Shown here: positions 43,479 through 52,546 of the stretch, piece by piece
Numbering within the stretch: position 1 is the stretch's first letter
Layout: each line of letters opens with the position of its first letter
Assembly (NCBI RefSeq): GCF_001691565.1
Contig: NZ_MAYO01000003.1
Location: forward strand, 2,097,851-2,161,850
Reading direction: 5' to 3'
Length of the DNA stretch: 64,000 nt
DNA from: Microbacterium oleivorans
GTDB taxonomy: Bacteria > Actinomycetota > Actinomycetes > Actinomycetales > Microbacteriaceae
Notes under the pieces: generated by a model
What the model saw: only the letters and a program-made list of their open reading frames with translations
Told to the model about the DNA's origin: nothing
Databases searched by the model: none
Position numbers and translations under genes: made by a program

Positions 43479-44393
43479 TCAGTCGGTGACGATCGTGTCG
43501 TAGGCGTCGGGGTTCTCCTTCAGCCATTCGTCGATGGCCTCGGCGTACTTGCCCTCGCCGTAGGTGTTGACGACGGTGTCCTCGAGGCTCGCGTACTGCT
43601 CGTCGTCCAGCTTGATGCCGGCGATGAGCTTCGCCGCCTCGGGGTTCTCCTCCTTGAAGCCGTCGGTCGCGAGGAAGTGCAGGGCCTCAGCCTCGCCCAT
43701 CGCGCCCTTCGGGTCCTCGAGGTCCTTGAGGTTGTACTTGTCGTTGGCCCAGAACGGACGCCACGAGGTCACCACGATGTCGCGCTTCGCCGCCTCGGCG
43801 CTGTCGAGCTCGGTGAGCATCGCGGCGGTCGAGGAGGTCACGAGCTCGTAGCTGTCCTCGAGGCCGTACCCGGGGAGCATCGACTCCTGCGTCTGCTTCG
43901 TCAGACCCGCACCCGGCTCGATGCCGTAGATCTTCCCGCCGAAGCGGTCGGCGTTCGCCTTCAGGTCGTCGATCGAGTCGATGTCGACGTAGTCGGGCAC
44001 CGCGATCGTGAGCTTGGCGCCCTCGTAGTACGCGCCGAGGTCGTCGATCTTGTCGCCGTACTTGTCCATGTACGACTTGTGGGTCAGCTCGGGCCACGCC
44101 GACGGGTAGATGTCGACGTCGCCCTGGGCGAGACCGGCGTAGAGAGGCCCTGCCTCGGTGAGCTCCTGCATCTTGACCGTGTAGCCGGCCTTCTCGAGCT
44201 GGTCCTCGAGCAGATAGGCGGTGCTGAGACCGTCGGTCCACGAGGGGAGGTACCCGAGCGTGATGGTGCCGAGGCTGTCCTCACCGCCTTCCTGCGTGCC
44301 GCCTGCGGCCTGGTTGCCGGTGGCGCAGCCGGCGAGCGCGAGGGATGCCGCAGCCCCGATCGCGAGGATTCCGGTCAGGTGTCGCTTGTTCAT
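43479..44393 (-). CDS. Glycine betaine/choline-type ABC binding lipoprotein (OpuAC-like)
   Basis: The 304-residue lipoprotein has signal peptide MNKRHLTGILAIGAAASLAL and lipobox LAGC, and an OpuAC/ProX-like ligand domain (GYLPSWTDGLSTAYLLEDQLEKAGYTVK, DVDIYPSAWPELTHKSYMDKYG, VTSSTAAMLTEL, VVTSWRPFWANDKYNLKDLEDPKG in pieces). Tryptophans in PSW, SAWPE and SWRPFW could form the aromatic cage for a quaternary amine. It is the last gene of a three-gene import operon, 52 bp after the permease. Confidence 0.9.
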   Translation of the reverse strand: MNKRHLTGILAIGAAASLALAGCATGNQAAGGTQEGGEDSLGTITLGYLPSWTDGLSTAYLLEDQLEKAGYTVKMQELTEAGPLYAGLAQGDVDIYPSAWPELTHKSYMDKYGDKIDDLGAYYEGAKLTIAVPDYVDIDSIDDLKANADRFGGKIYGIEPGAGLTKQTQESMLPGYGLEDSYELVTSSTAAMLTELDSAEAAKRDIVVTSWRPFWANDKYNLKDLEDPKGAMGEAEALHFLATDGFKEENPEAAKLIAGIKLDDEQYASLEDTVVNTYGEGKYAEAIDEWLKENPDAYDTIVTD

Positions 44394-44445
44394 GAGTGCC
44401 TTCCGTATGTGATTGCTGGTTCCGTATCGTGCAGGTCGGGGAGAG

Positions 44446-45366
44446 TCAGACGGCCACCGGCTCCGGGGCCGGGGTCGCGACGCGCGCGTCCTTCGGTCCG
44501 CGGCGACGCGCGATCGCGCCGAGGAGCGAGCCGCGCTGGTTCTTCAGCGCGCCGAGAGCGCCGGTGAGGCGGTCGAGGTAGACGGCGAGGATGACGACGC
44601 TGAGGCCGGCCTCGACGCCCTTCGCGATGTCGACCGTCGACATGGCCTGGACGATCTCCTTGCCGAGACCGTCGGCGCCGGCGATGCCGGCGATGACCGC
44701 CATCGACAGCGCGAGCATGATCAGCTGGTTGATGCCGGCCATGATGCTCGGCATGGCGAGCGGGAGCTGCACGCCGCGGAGGATCTGTCCGGGGGTGGCG
44801 CCGAACGCGTGGCCGGCTTCGACCGTCTCGCTGTCCACACCGCGGATGCCGAGCTCGGTGAGACGCACGCCCGGGGGCAGCGCGAAGATCACCGTCGCGA
44901 CGACACCCGGCACGACCCCGATGCTGAAGAACACGATCGCGGGGATCAGGTAGACGAACGCCGGCATGCTCTGCATGAGGTCGAGCACGGGGCGGAGGAT
45001 CGCGCTGAACGTGTCGTTCCGAGCCGCGGCGATGCCGAGCGGCACCGCGATGACGACGGCGATGGTCGCCGCCACGAGGACGAGCGCGAGCGTCTGCATC
45101 GAGGTCACCCACTGGCCGACGCCCAAGATGAGGACGAAGCCGACCACGGTGCCGATGGCGAAGCGCCACGAGCGGAGCAGCCACGCGAGAGCCGCGAAGA
45201 CGATGATGACGGCGACGATCGGCAGCGACAGCAGCGCGTTCGCGAGCGCGTCGACGAACCAGCCGACGACCGCGGAGATGCCCGACAGGAGCCACCCGAG
45301 GGTGTCGCGGATCCAGTCGACGCCGGCGTCCGCCCATTCACCGATGGGAATGCGGAAACCATCCAT
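44446..45366 (-). CDS. Glycine betaine/choline-type ABC permease (OpuAB/ProW-like)
   Basis: The 306-residue permease has a cytosolic/amphipathic N-terminus, then about six or seven helices and the ABC docking loop GVDSETVEAGHAFGATPGQILRGVQLPLAMPSIMAGIN, in pieces, and VIAGIAGADGLGKEIVQAMSTVDIAKGVEAG. These match ProW-type permeases. The ATG shares one base with the stop of the ATPase gene (TGATG), so translation is coupled. Confidence 0.92.
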   Translation of the reverse strand: MDGFRIPIGEWADAGVDWIRDTLGWLLSGISAVVGWFVDALANALLSLPIVAVIIVFAALAWLLRSWRFAIGTVVGFVLILGVGQWVTSMQTLALVLVAATIAVVIAVPLGIAAARNDTFSAILRPVLDLMQSMPAFVYLIPAIVFFSIGVVPGVVATVIFALPPGVRLTELGIRGVDSETVEAGHAFGATPGQILRGVQLPLAMPSIMAGINQLIMLALSMAVIAGIAGADGLGKEIVQAMSTVDIAKGVEAGLSVVILAVYLDRLTGALGALKNQRGSLLGAIARRRGPKDARVATPAPEPVAV

Positions 45367-46664
45367 CAGCGCACCTCCTCCTTCTCGGCGGCCGGTCCGT
45401 CGACCGCGCCTCCGGCGAGTGCTTCATCGATCACGGAGCCGGGCACCGGGTCGAGGATCACCGGGATCTCGGTGGTCTCGGTCGTCGAGGGTCCGAGAGC
45501 GGTGAGCAGCGTGATGCGCGGGATGACGCCGACGAGGCGACCCTCGGCATCCGTCACCGCCAGCGGCAGCGGCGACTCGGCCGCGGGGACGAACAGGTCG
45601 ATGAGGACGTCGTCCTGACCGACCGCCTGCGGAACGGGCCGAAGCACGGACGACAGCGAGCTCTCGCCGCGGCGGACCAGCTTGAGGGCGTCACGGTCGC
45701 TGACCATGCCGAGGAGCTTGCGGCTGCGGTCGGTCACGTAGACGGCGGCCATGCGGGCGTCGCGCATGGTGCGCAGCGCCCGGCGGGGACCGGCGGCATC
45801 CGTCACCGACACCGAGCCGGGACGCTCCATGACGTTCGCGGCGGTGAGGACGCGGGCACGGTCGACGTCCTGCACGAACTGCTCGACGTAGTCGTTGGCC
45901 GGGTCGGTGAGGATGTCCTCGGGCGTACCGATCTGCACGATGCGGCCGTCGCGCATGACCGCGATGCGGTCGCCGAGGAACATCGCCTCGTTGAGGTCGT
46001 GCGTGATGAAGATGATCGTCTTCTGCAGCTTCTGCTGCAGCTCGAGCAGCTGCTCCTGCATCTCGCGCCGGATGAGCGGGTCGAGTGCACTGAACGCCTC
46101 GTCCATCAGGAGGATGTCGGTGTCGGCGGCGAGCGCGCGGGCGATGCCGACTCGCTGTTGCATTCCGCCCGAGAGCGCCGACGGCAGCTTGTCGCCCCAG
46201 CCCTCGAGCCCGACGAGCCCGAGGATCTCCTCGGCCTTCGCGAGACGCTCGGCCTTGCCGACGCCCTGCAGTTCGAGCGGATAGGCGACGTTCGCGGCGA
46301 CCGTGCGGTGCGGCAGCAGGGCGAAGTGCTGGAAGACCATCGCAATCCGCTCACGGCGGATGCCGCGCAGCTTCGCCGCCGGGATGCCGGTGATCGGCTC
46401 GCCGTGGACGAGGACCTCCCCACCCGATGCGTCGTGCAGGCCGTTGAGCATGCGGATGATCGTGGACTTACCCGAGCCCGACAGGCCCATGATCACGAAG
46501 ATCTCGCCCCGCTCGACGCGGAAGCTCGCATCGATGACGGCGGCGGTCCCGGCATCGCGGACCTGGTCTCGGGGTTCCCCGGCCTTCAGGCGCTTGACGG
46601 CCTGGCCGGGGTTGCGTCCGAAGACTTTGAACAGATTCTTCGCTTCGACAGCGGCAGTTGTCAC
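45366..46664 (-). CDS. Glycine betaine/choline-type ABC ATPase with CBS pair (OpuAA/ProV-like)
   Basis: The 432-residue ATPase has Walker A GLSGSGKST, Q-loop VFQHFALLPHRTV, signature LSGGMQQRVGIARALA and Walker B ILLMDEAFSALDP, followed by a CBS-domain pair (about 290-405: VTDAAGPRRALRTMRDARMAAVYVTDRSRKLLGMV, in pieces) as in OpuA, where it senses ionic strength or c-di-AMP. GTG at 46664 has GAGGGA 5 nt upstream; the upstream ATG at 46688 lacks a site. Import of a compatible solute under osmotic stress is inferred. Confidence 0.93.
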   Translation of the reverse strand: MTTAAVEAKNLFKVFGRNPGQAVKRLKAGEPRDQVRDAGTAAVIDASFRVERGEIFVIMGLSGSGKSTIIRMLNGLHDASGGEVLVHGEPITGIPAAKLRGIRRERIAMVFQHFALLPHRTVAANVAYPLELQGVGKAERLAKAEEILGLVGLEGWGDKLPSALSGGMQQRVGIARALAADTDILLMDEAFSALDPLIRREMQEQLLELQQKLQKTIIFITHDLNEAMFLGDRIAVMRDGRIVQIGTPEDILTDPANDYVEQFVQDVDRARVLTAANVMERPGSVSVTDAAGPRRALRTMRDARMAAVYVTDRSRKLLGMVSDRDALKLVRRGESSLSSVLRPVPQAVGQDDVLIDLFVPAAESPLPLAVTDAEGRLVGVIPRITLLTALGPSTTETTEIPVILDPVPGSVIDEALAGGAVDGPAAEKEEVR

Positions 46665-47044
46665 GTGCTTCCCTCGGCGGGCGCGCACGCGTCCGCATCG
46701 GTAGCGCCCGGGTGGCGATCACCGGCAACCGCACGAGCGAAACCTCACTCGAGTGCAGCGCTCCGGCGACGAACATCGGGTCCATCGCCCAGACCGCCGA
46801 CCATACGATCGCTCGGCGCCGACTCCCCAGGAAGTCGGTTCGAACGGCCGCGGACTGGTCGTCGAGGGCACGGGGCCCACGTTCGACGGTAACGAAGTCT
46901 GTTGACGTGGATCAAATCGAGCCACCCTCTTGACGGTGTCGCTTCGCGTCGGTATTCCGCGCGCGCACCCGCAGGGGCGACCCGGAATGACTCCCGGGGG
47001 TGCAGAGTTGAAGGGCACCGACCCCGACCGAGGAGCCACCACGC
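46665..47044. promoter_or_regulatory. 380-bp divergent intergenic region, opuA-type operon / malY-patB-like gene
   Basis: No convincing gene is seen. Rightward, TTGACG (46930-46935), 17-bp spacer and TATTCC (46953-46958) form a promoter candidate for the aminotransferase, with a GAGGAG ribosome site before its ATG. Leftward, TTGATC (46915-46910), 18-bp spacer and TACCGT (46891-46886) could serve the importer, leaving a leader of over 200 nt. I could not fit a known riboswitch. Confidence 0.45.
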
Positions 47045-48211
47045 ATGAGCGAGTTCGCCCGACGCATCGACGCCACGACGATCGACCACCTGAGGTCGAC
47101 GGGCGCGACCAAGTGGTCGGCGGATGACGGGACGCTCGGCGCGTTCGTCGCCGAGATGGACTTCGGAATCGACCCCGCGATCACGGCGGCGCTGCACCGC
47201 GCCGTCGACGCCGGGTCCTTCGGGTACATGCCGCGCGGCATCGCCGCGGATCTCTCCGAGGCGACCGCCGAGTTCGTGGCACGCCGGTACGGGTGGCAGG
47301 TGGCGGCATCCGACGTCCAGCCCGTTCCCGACGTCATCATGGGTCTCGAGCTCGCGATGGAGCACTGCTCCGCGCCGGGATCGAAGATCATCGTGCCGAC
47401 GCCGTCGTACATGCCGTTCCTCTTCGTCCCGCCGATGCGCGGGCGCGAAGTGATCGAGGTGCCCCTCGCCGTCCGCGAGGGTCGGTACGAGTTCGACCTC
47501 GACGCACTCCAACGCGCCTTCGACGACGGCGGCAACCTGCTGCTGCTCTGCAACCCCTACAACCCGGTCGGCCGGGTGTTCTCGCGAGACGAGCTCATCG
47601 CGATCTCCGAGGTCGTGGAGCGCAACGGCGGACGCGTCTTCTCCGACGAGATCTGGGCACCCCTCGTCTACAGCGGCTCGACCCATGTGCCGTACGCGAC
47701 GGTCTCCCCCGCCGCGGCCCAGCACACGATCACGGCGATGAGCGCCTCGAAGGCGTGGAACCTCCCCGGGCTCAAATGCGCGCAGCTGGTGCTCACGAGC
47801 GACGCCGACCGCGAGACCTGGGAGCGACTCGGCCCGTTCGCCGGGCACGGCACCAGCAACCTCGGCGCCATCGCGAACACCGTGGCCTACCGCGAGGGCG
47901 ACCCGTGGCTTGCCGACCTCGTGCCCTACCTGGAACGCAACCGCGACACCCTGCTCGACCTGCTCGCCGAAGAGATTCCCGATGCGTGGATGCCGAAGCC
48001 CGAGGGGACGTACGTCGGCTGGATCGACTTCCGCGCCACCGGCATCGGCGATCGTCCCGCCGAGTTCTTCACCCGCGAGGCCGGCGTCACCCTCACCGAG
48101 GGGACGATGTGCGGAGCCGCCGGGACGGGATCCGCCCGTCTGATCTTCGCGACGCCGAGGCCGATCCTCGAACAGATCGTGCGCCGCCTCGGCGCGTCCC
48201 TCCGGGCCTGA
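47045..48211 (+). CDS. MalY/PatB-family aminotransferase or cystathionine beta-lyase
   Basis: The 388-residue fold-type I PLP enzyme has the PLP lysine in TAMSASKAWNLPGLKCAQ. MalY/PatB hallmarks include FVAEMDFGIDPAITAALHRAVDAGSFGYMP, in pieces, LLLCNPYNPVGRVFSRDEL and VFSDEIWAPLVY. Members act as C-S beta-lyases on cystathionine or cysteine conjugates, and some as aminotransferases; sequence alone does not decide. It is monocistronic, with a strong hairpin just after the stop. Confidence 0.9.
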   Translation: MSEFARRIDATTIDHLRSTGATKWSADDGTLGAFVAEMDFGIDPAITAALHRAVDAGSFGYMPRGIAADLSEATAEFVARRYGWQVAASDVQPVPDVIMGLELAMEHCSAPGSKIIVPTPSYMPFLFVPPMRGREVIEVPLAVREGRYEFDLDALQRAFDDGGNLLLLCNPYNPVGRVFSRDELIAISEVVERNGGRVFSDEIWAPLVYSGSTHVPYATVSPAAAQHTITAMSASKAWNLPGLKCAQLVLTSDADRETWERLGPFAGHGTSNLGAIANTVAYREGDPWLADLVPYLERNRDTLLDLLAEEIPDAWMPKPEGTYVGWIDFRATGIGDRPAEFFTREAGVTLTEGTMCGAAGTGSARLIFATPRPILEQIVRRLGASLRA

Positions 48212-48224
48212 CCGCCCGCCGATC

Positions 48225-48259
48225 GAATCCCGCGGCGCCCCTGGGGCGTCGCGGGATTC
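48225..48259 (+). terminator. Hairpin terminator after the malY/patB-like gene
   Basis: GAATCCCGCG-G-CGCCCC (48225-48241) pairs with GGGGCG-T-CGCGGGATTC (48243-48259), interrupted by one G/T position, 14 bp after the stop. A short TCGTTTTCGG follows, so it is a GC-rich terminator with a weak T-tract. Confidence 0.8.
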
Positions 48260-48272
48260 GTCGTTTTCGGCG

Positions 48273-48317
48273 TTGACACCTCGCAGGTTCAATGGTTACC
48301 TACTTATGTAACTAACC
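48273..48317 (+). promoter_or_regulatory. Promoter and operator of the YtrA-type ABC operon
   Basis: TTGACA (48273-48278), 17-bp spacer, TTACCT (48296-48301). Symmetric GTTAC-N8-GTAAC (48295-48312), extended by GGTTA/TAACC (48294-48317), covers the -10. The region is visibly AT-richer than surroundings. The GntR protein encoded just downstream is the likely repressor. Confidence 0.7.
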
Positions 48318-48341
48318 CACTAACGAGAACGCGGAGTCGGA

Positions 48342-48725
48342 ATGGTCGACGAAGGACGCCCGCTCTTCCTGCAGATCGCGGAGAGCGTCGAGGACTCGAT
48401 CATCGACGGCAGCCTGTCCGAGCAGGAACAGGCTCCGTCGACGAACGAGCTGGCGGCCTTCCACCGCATCAATCCGGCCACCGCGGCGAAGGGAATCGCG
48501 ATGCTCACCGACAAAGGCGTCCTCGTGAAGCGCCGCGGCATCGGCATGTTCGTCGCCGACGGCGCTCGCGAGCTGCTCCTCACCGAACGGCGCTCGGCCT
48601 TCGCCGACCGCTACCTCGACCCGCTTCTGGACGAGGCCCGCAAGCTCGGCCTCGGACCCGACGACCTCGCCCGCCTCCTGGCGGAGCGCGCTCGGACCGC
48701 CACCACGAAAGGAACGTCACGATGA
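48342..48725 (+). CDS. GntR-family regulator, YtrA subfamily
   Basis: The 127-residue GntR protein has winged helix LFLQIAESVEDSIIDGSLSEQEQAPSTNELAAFHRINPATAAKGIAMLTDKGVLVKRRGIGMFV (in pieces) and only a short two-helix C-terminal tail, the YtrA architecture with no effector domain. Such regulators control ABC export cassettes and respond to cell-wall-active antibiotics in Bacillus. Its stop overlaps the ATPase start (ATGA). It probably binds the symmetric site at 48294-48317. Confidence 0.92.
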   Translation: MVDEGRPLFLQIAESVEDSIIDGSLSEQEQAPSTNELAAFHRINPATAAKGIAMLTDKGVLVKRRGIGMFVADGARELLLTERRSAFADRYLDPLLDEARKLGLGPDDLARLLAERARTATTKGTSR

Positions 48726-49618
48726 CCGCCGTCATCGAGGTGAAGAACCTCACCAAGCGCTACCGCGACACGATCGCCGTCGACGATGTGTCGTTCGCGA
48801 TCGAACGCGACGCCATCTACGGACTGCTGGGCCGCAACGGTGCCGGCAAGACGACCGTGATGTCGATCCTCACGGCCCAGAACTTCCCCACGTCGGGCGA
48901 GGTGCGCGTCTTCGGTGAGGCGCCGTACGAGAATGCCACCGTCCTCAGCCGCATGTGCTTCGTGCGCGAGAGCCAGAAGTACCCCGACGATGCGACGCCG
49001 ACGCACGCCTTCCACATCGCGCGGCTGTTCTACCCGAATTGGAACCAGGCCGTCGCCGACCAGCTCATCCGCGAGTTCCGTCTGCCGGTGAAGACCCGCA
49101 TCAAGAAGCTCTCGCGCGGTCAGCTCTCGGCCGTCGGCGTCATCATCGGGATCGCCGCGCGTGCCGAGGTGACCTTCTTCGACGAGCCGTACTTGGGACT
49201 GGATGCCGTCGCCCGCCAGATCTTCTACGACCGCCTCCTCGAGGACTACGCCGAGCATCCCCGCACGATCATCCTGTCGAGTCACCTCATCGACGAGGTC
49301 GCGAACCTCCTCGAGAAGGTGATCGTCATCGACGGCGGTCGGATCATCATGGACGAGGACACCGAGTCGATCCGCGGGCGTGCGTCGACGATCGTCGGCG
49401 ACACCGCCGTCGTCGAGGAGTTCGTCGCCGGTCGCGAGGTCATCCACCGCGAGAGCCTCGGCCGCATCACCAGTGCCACCGTGATCGGCGCGCTGAGCGC
49501 CGAGGACCGCAGCGAGCTCGCCCTGGCGGGACTCGATGTCCTGCCGGTCTCCCTGCAGCAGCTCATCGTGCGGCAGACGCAGAATGCCGCTCACACCGAC
49601 GAAGGAGCACTCCGATGA
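48722..49618 (+). CDS. ABC transporter ATPase of the YtrA-type cassette
   Basis: The 298-residue ATPase has Walker A GLLGRNGAGKTTV, Walker B VTFFDEPYLGLD and H-loop LSSHLIDE. The signature motif is LSRGQLSAVGV, with Arg and Leu in place of the usual GGQ context, a variant seen in this exporter group. The Q-loop region is CFVRESQKYPDDATP. It overlaps both the regulator and permease genes by ATGA. It should energise export or membrane remodelling with the following permease. Confidence 0.92.
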   Translation: MTAVIEVKNLTKRYRDTIAVDDVSFAIERDAIYGLLGRNGAGKTTVMSILTAQNFPTSGEVRVFGEAPYENATVLSRMCFVRESQKYPDDATPTHAFHIARLFYPNWNQAVADQLIREFRLPVKTRIKKLSRGQLSAVGVIIGIAARAEVTFFDEPYLGLDAVARQIFYDRLLEDYAEHPRTIILSSHLIDEVANLLEKVIVIDGGRIIMDEDTESIRGRASTIVGDTAVVEEFVAGREVIHRESLGRITSATVIGALSAEDRSELALAGLDVLPVSLQQLIVRQTQNAAHTDEGALR

Positions 49619-50310
49619 ACCGCACCCTCAACGTCGTGCGCATGCAGCTCGTCAACCGCGCCACCTACATCTGGGTGCCGCTGATCATCCTCGGCGGCAC
49701 ACTCGTCATCAGCCTCGCGATCTTCGGGCTCATCGCCAGCAGCGGAGCCGACGCGGAGATGTTCGGCGGCGGCGCTCAGGCACCGCTGTGGTACTTCGGT
49801 GTCGTCGGCGTGCAGGCGCTCACCCTGACGTTCCCCTTCTCGCAGGCGATGAGCGTCACGCGGCGCGAGTTCTACCTCGGCACCCTCCTCACCGCCGCGC
49901 TGACGTCGTTCGTGCTCGCCGTCCTGTTCATCGTGGGCGGCCTCATCGAGCGGGCGACGAGCGGCTGGGGCCTCGGCGGCTACATGTTCTATCTGCCGTG
50001 GGTCTGGTCGCAGGGCCCCGTCGTCGCAGGACTGTTCTTCTTCGGGCTCGCGATGCTGTTCTTCGTCGTCGGGTTCTGTGCAGCGACCGTCTACAAGCGC
50101 TGGGGCAACCTCGTCCTCACCATCGTCCTGGTCTCGCTGGGCTTCGTCATGATCGGCGCGATGTGGCTGGTCGGGCAGTTGCGGGCGTGGGACGACCTGT
50201 TCGCGTTCTTCGGCTCGCTGACACCGATCGCGCTGACCGGCGTCATGGTCCTCGTGGGCGCGATGCTCGCCGCTCTGTCGTATCGGATGCTGCGCCGCGC
50301 GATCGCCTGA
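49615..50310 (+). CDS. ABC transporter permease of the YtrA-type cassette
   Basis: The 231-residue protein has six predicted helices: ATYIWVPLIILGGTLVISLAIF, LWYFGVVGVQALTLTFPFSQAMSVTRREFYLG in pieces, and LVLVGAMLAALSYRMLRRAIA at the C-terminus. The cytosolic motif SVTRREFYLGTLL is typical of ABC2-type membrane proteins. No binding protein is present, so it is an exporter or sensor type. The substrate is unknown; antimicrobial peptides or lipid-linked compounds are possible by analogy. A perfect hairpin follows. Confidence 0.85.
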   Translation: MNRTLNVVRMQLVNRATYIWVPLIILGGTLVISLAIFGLIASSGADAEMFGGGAQAPLWYFGVVGVQALTLTFPFSQAMSVTRREFYLGTLLTAALTSFVLAVLFIVGGLIERATSGWGLGGYMFYLPWVWSQGPVVAGLFFFGLAMLFFVVGFCAATVYKRWGNLVLTIVLVSLGFVMIGAMWLVGQLRAWDDLFAFFGSLTPIALTGVMVLVGAMLAALSYRMLRRAIA

Positions 50311-50324
50311 ACCCGCACCCACTG

Positions 50325-50362
50325 GCGCGGCCGGGGATCGCATCTGCGGTCCCCGGCCGCGC
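50325..50362 (+). terminator. Perfect 13-bp GC hairpin
   Basis: GCGCGGCCGGGGA (50325-50337) and TCCCCGGCCGCGC (50350-50362) pair perfectly around a 12-nt loop, 14 bp after the permease stop. No T-tract follows. TACGAT immediately after (50363-50368) may be the -10 of the next gene, so terminator and promoter abut. Confidence 0.75.
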
Positions 50363-50398
50363 TACGATGCGGATCATCGACCCGACGCTGGGAGCCCC

Positions 50399-52294
50399 AT
50401 GGCACGTCTGAGCCCCGATCCGACCCTCGATCTCCCCGCGGCCAGAGCCGCGGTCGAAGACGAGCTGGGTGGACCGGATGCGGAGTTCGACGCGCGACTC
50501 GACGACGCCCTCCCCGTCCTGCATGACCTCTTCCTTCAGCTCTACGGCGAGCGCGCGGACGGCCGGGAGGCTCTGGCCGCCGTGGTCGCATCAGCCGCCG
50601 CGAGTTGGCGTGACCGCCCCGACGATCTCAGGGCGCTCGACCGGAGGCGCCTCGCCGAGCCGGACTGGTTCCTGTCGGAGAAGATGCTCGGCGGCGTCTG
50701 CTACGTCGACCGGTACGCGGGGTCCCTCAGCGGCATCCGGGAGCGCATCCCCTACTTCCAGGAGCTGGGGCTGACCTACCTGCACCTGATGCCGCTGTTC
50801 GATTCCCCCGAGGGGAACAACGACGGCGGCTACGCGGTGTCGAGCTACCGCGCCGTCGACGACCGCCTCGGCACGATGGACGACCTCGCCGCCCTGTCGG
50901 CGGATCTGCGCGAGGCGGGCATCTCGCTCGTCGTGGACTTCATCTTCAATCACACGAGCAACGAGCACGAGTGGGCGCGGAAGGCCGTCGCCGGCGTCCC
51001 CGGGTACGAGGACTTCTACCTGATCTTCCCCGACCGGACGATGCCCGATCGCTACGAGCAGACGGTCCGCGAGATCTTCCCCGACGATCACTCCGGCGCC
51101 TTCGTGCAGCTGCCCGACGGACGCTGGATCTGGGCGACGTTCTATCACTTCCAGTGGGACCTGAATTATGCGAACCCGGCGGTGTTCCGGGCGATGGCGG
51201 GCGAAATGCTGTTCCTCGCGAACCAGGGCGTCGAGGTGCTCCGCATGGACGCCGTCGCGTTCATCTGGAAGCGCCTCGGCACCACCTGCGAATCGCTCCC
51301 CGAGGCGCACCTGCTGCTTCAGGCGTTCAACCAGGTGCTGACGCTCGGCGCGCCGTCGGTCCTCTTCAAGTCCGAGGCCATCGTCCACCCCGACGAGGTC
51401 ATCACGTACATCTCCCCCGGGGAATGCCAGCTCTCCTACAACCCGCTGCAGATGGCGCTGGGGTGGGAGGCCCTGGCGACCCGCGACGGACGCCTCCTGC
51501 AGAAGGCGCTCGACGAGCGTCACGCCCTCCCCGCCCACACCGCATGGGTGAACTATGTCCGCAGCCACGACGACATCGGCTGGACCTTCGCCGATGAGGA
51601 TGCCGCGACCCTCGGCATCGACGGATACTCCCATCGCCGGTTCCTCAACGACTTCTACGTGGGGCGGTTCCCGGGCACGTTCTCGCGCGGCGTGCCGTTC
51701 CAGGAGAATCCGAAGACCGGCGACGCCCGTGTGACCGGCACGACCGCGTCACTGGCCGGCGTGGAAGCAGGCGATCCGGGCGGCGAGGACCGCGTCATCC
51801 TCGCCCATGCGCTCGCGCTGTCGACCGGCGGCATCCCGCTGCTCTACCTGGGTGATGAGCTCGGGCAGCTGAACGACTACAGCTACCGCGACGACCCCGC
51901 GCACGCCGGGGACAGCCGCTGGGTGCACCGTCCTCCGGCGGACCCCGACGCGTTGGCCGCGCGACACGATCCGTCGACGGTGGCGGGCCGCATCCATTCG
52001 CGACTCACCGCGCTGATCGCGGCCCGTCAGCGCACACCGGAGTTCGCGGGCAACCCGCTGACGCCGTTTCACACCCTGCATCCGTCGGTGGTCGGGTTCC
52101 AGCGCATCGGTGAAGACTGCACGGTGCTCGTGCTGGCGAACGTCGGCGACGATGCGGTGACGATCGACCGCGAGACGCTCTCGGGGTTCCAGGCCGCGGC
52201 GACGGACGTCGTCACAGATGCCGCTGTCGATCTGTCCGACGGCCTCGAGCTCGCGCCTCACGGCTTCCGGTGGCTGCGGGTGCAGCCGGCCTGA
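50399..52294 (+). CDS. Amylosucrase (GH13_4)
   Basis: Transfers glucose from sucrose to make alpha-1,4-glucan, or isomerises or hydrolyses sucrose. The 631-residue length is close to Neisseria amylosucrase. Catalytic motifs: DFIFNHTSNEHEWA, VEVLRMDAVAFIWKRLGT with the nucleophile Asp, VLFKSEAIVHPDEV with the acid/base Glu and VRSHDDIGW. An N-terminal helical domain (about 1-90) typical of amylosucrases is present, and no signal peptide is seen. GGGAG precedes the ATG. It is monocistronic and convergent to the chorismate mutase gene across a duplicated palindromic element. Confidence 0.9.
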   Translation: MARLSPDPTLDLPAARAAVEDELGGPDAEFDARLDDALPVLHDLFLQLYGERADGREALAAVVASAAASWRDRPDDLRALDRRRLAEPDWFLSEKMLGGVCYVDRYAGSLSGIRERIPYFQELGLTYLHLMPLFDSPEGNNDGGYAVSSYRAVDDRLGTMDDLAALSADLREAGISLVVDFIFNHTSNEHEWARKAVAGVPGYEDFYLIFPDRTMPDRYEQTVREIFPDDHSGAFVQLPDGRWIWATFYHFQWDLNYANPAVFRAMAGEMLFLANQGVEVLRMDAVAFIWKRLGTTCESLPEAHLLLQAFNQVLTLGAPSVLFKSEAIVHPDEVITYISPGECQLSYNPLQMALGWEALATRDGRLLQKALDERHALPAHTAWVNYVRSHDDIGWTFADEDAATLGIDGYSHRRFLNDFYVGRFPGTFSRGVPFQENPKTGDARVTGTTASLAGVEAGDPGGEDRVILAHALALSTGGIPLLYLGDELGQLNDYSYRDDPAHAGDSRWVHRPPADPDALAARHDPSTVAGRIHSRLTALIAARQRTPEFAGNPLTPFHTLHPSVVGFQRIGEDCTVLVLANVGDDAVTIDRETLSGFQAAATDVVTDAAVDLSDGLELAPHGFRWLRVQPA

Positions 52295-52318
52295 CGCGCG
52301 CCCGTGACGGGTGTCACG

Positions 52319-52433
52319 GGATGCAATGGATGCCGCGCGGGACGCCGCGGCATCCATTCATCCACCGGCGTGTCGCCGCGGATCCATTGCATCCGTGAAC
52401 GCCGGCGGCCGGGGCTCAGCGCTCCTCGGCTCC
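52319..52433. repeat. Double-hairpin palindromic element, copy A
   Basis: Outer arms GGATGCAATGGAT (52319-52331) and ATCCATTGCATCC (52382-52394) are a perfect 13-bp inverted repeat. Nested inside, AATGGATGCCGCG (52325-52337) pairs with CGCGGCATCCATT (52346-52358). The copy ends with GCTCAGCGCTCCTCGG, matching the 3' end of the chorismate mutase gene that forms part of copy B. Confidence 0.88.
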
Positions 52434-52546
52434 TAGCTGTCCGCTCTCGCGGCACCCCCTCCCGGCTCGCAATGGTCCGCGAGAAGAATGCCGGCCAGGC
52501 GCTGGCGCGCGATCCGCTGCCGCTTGCGCGGGCGTCGACCGTCAAC

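Noticed and set aside
46665..47044. A possible riboswitch in the long leader upstream of the OpuA-like ATPase
   Set aside because: I could not fit a conserved core (glycine, SAM, c-di-AMP, cobalamin) by eye; no supported call.
52434..52546. A small gene between the two palindromic repeats
   Set aside because: No frame has a plausible start signal, codon pattern or family; treated as spacer.
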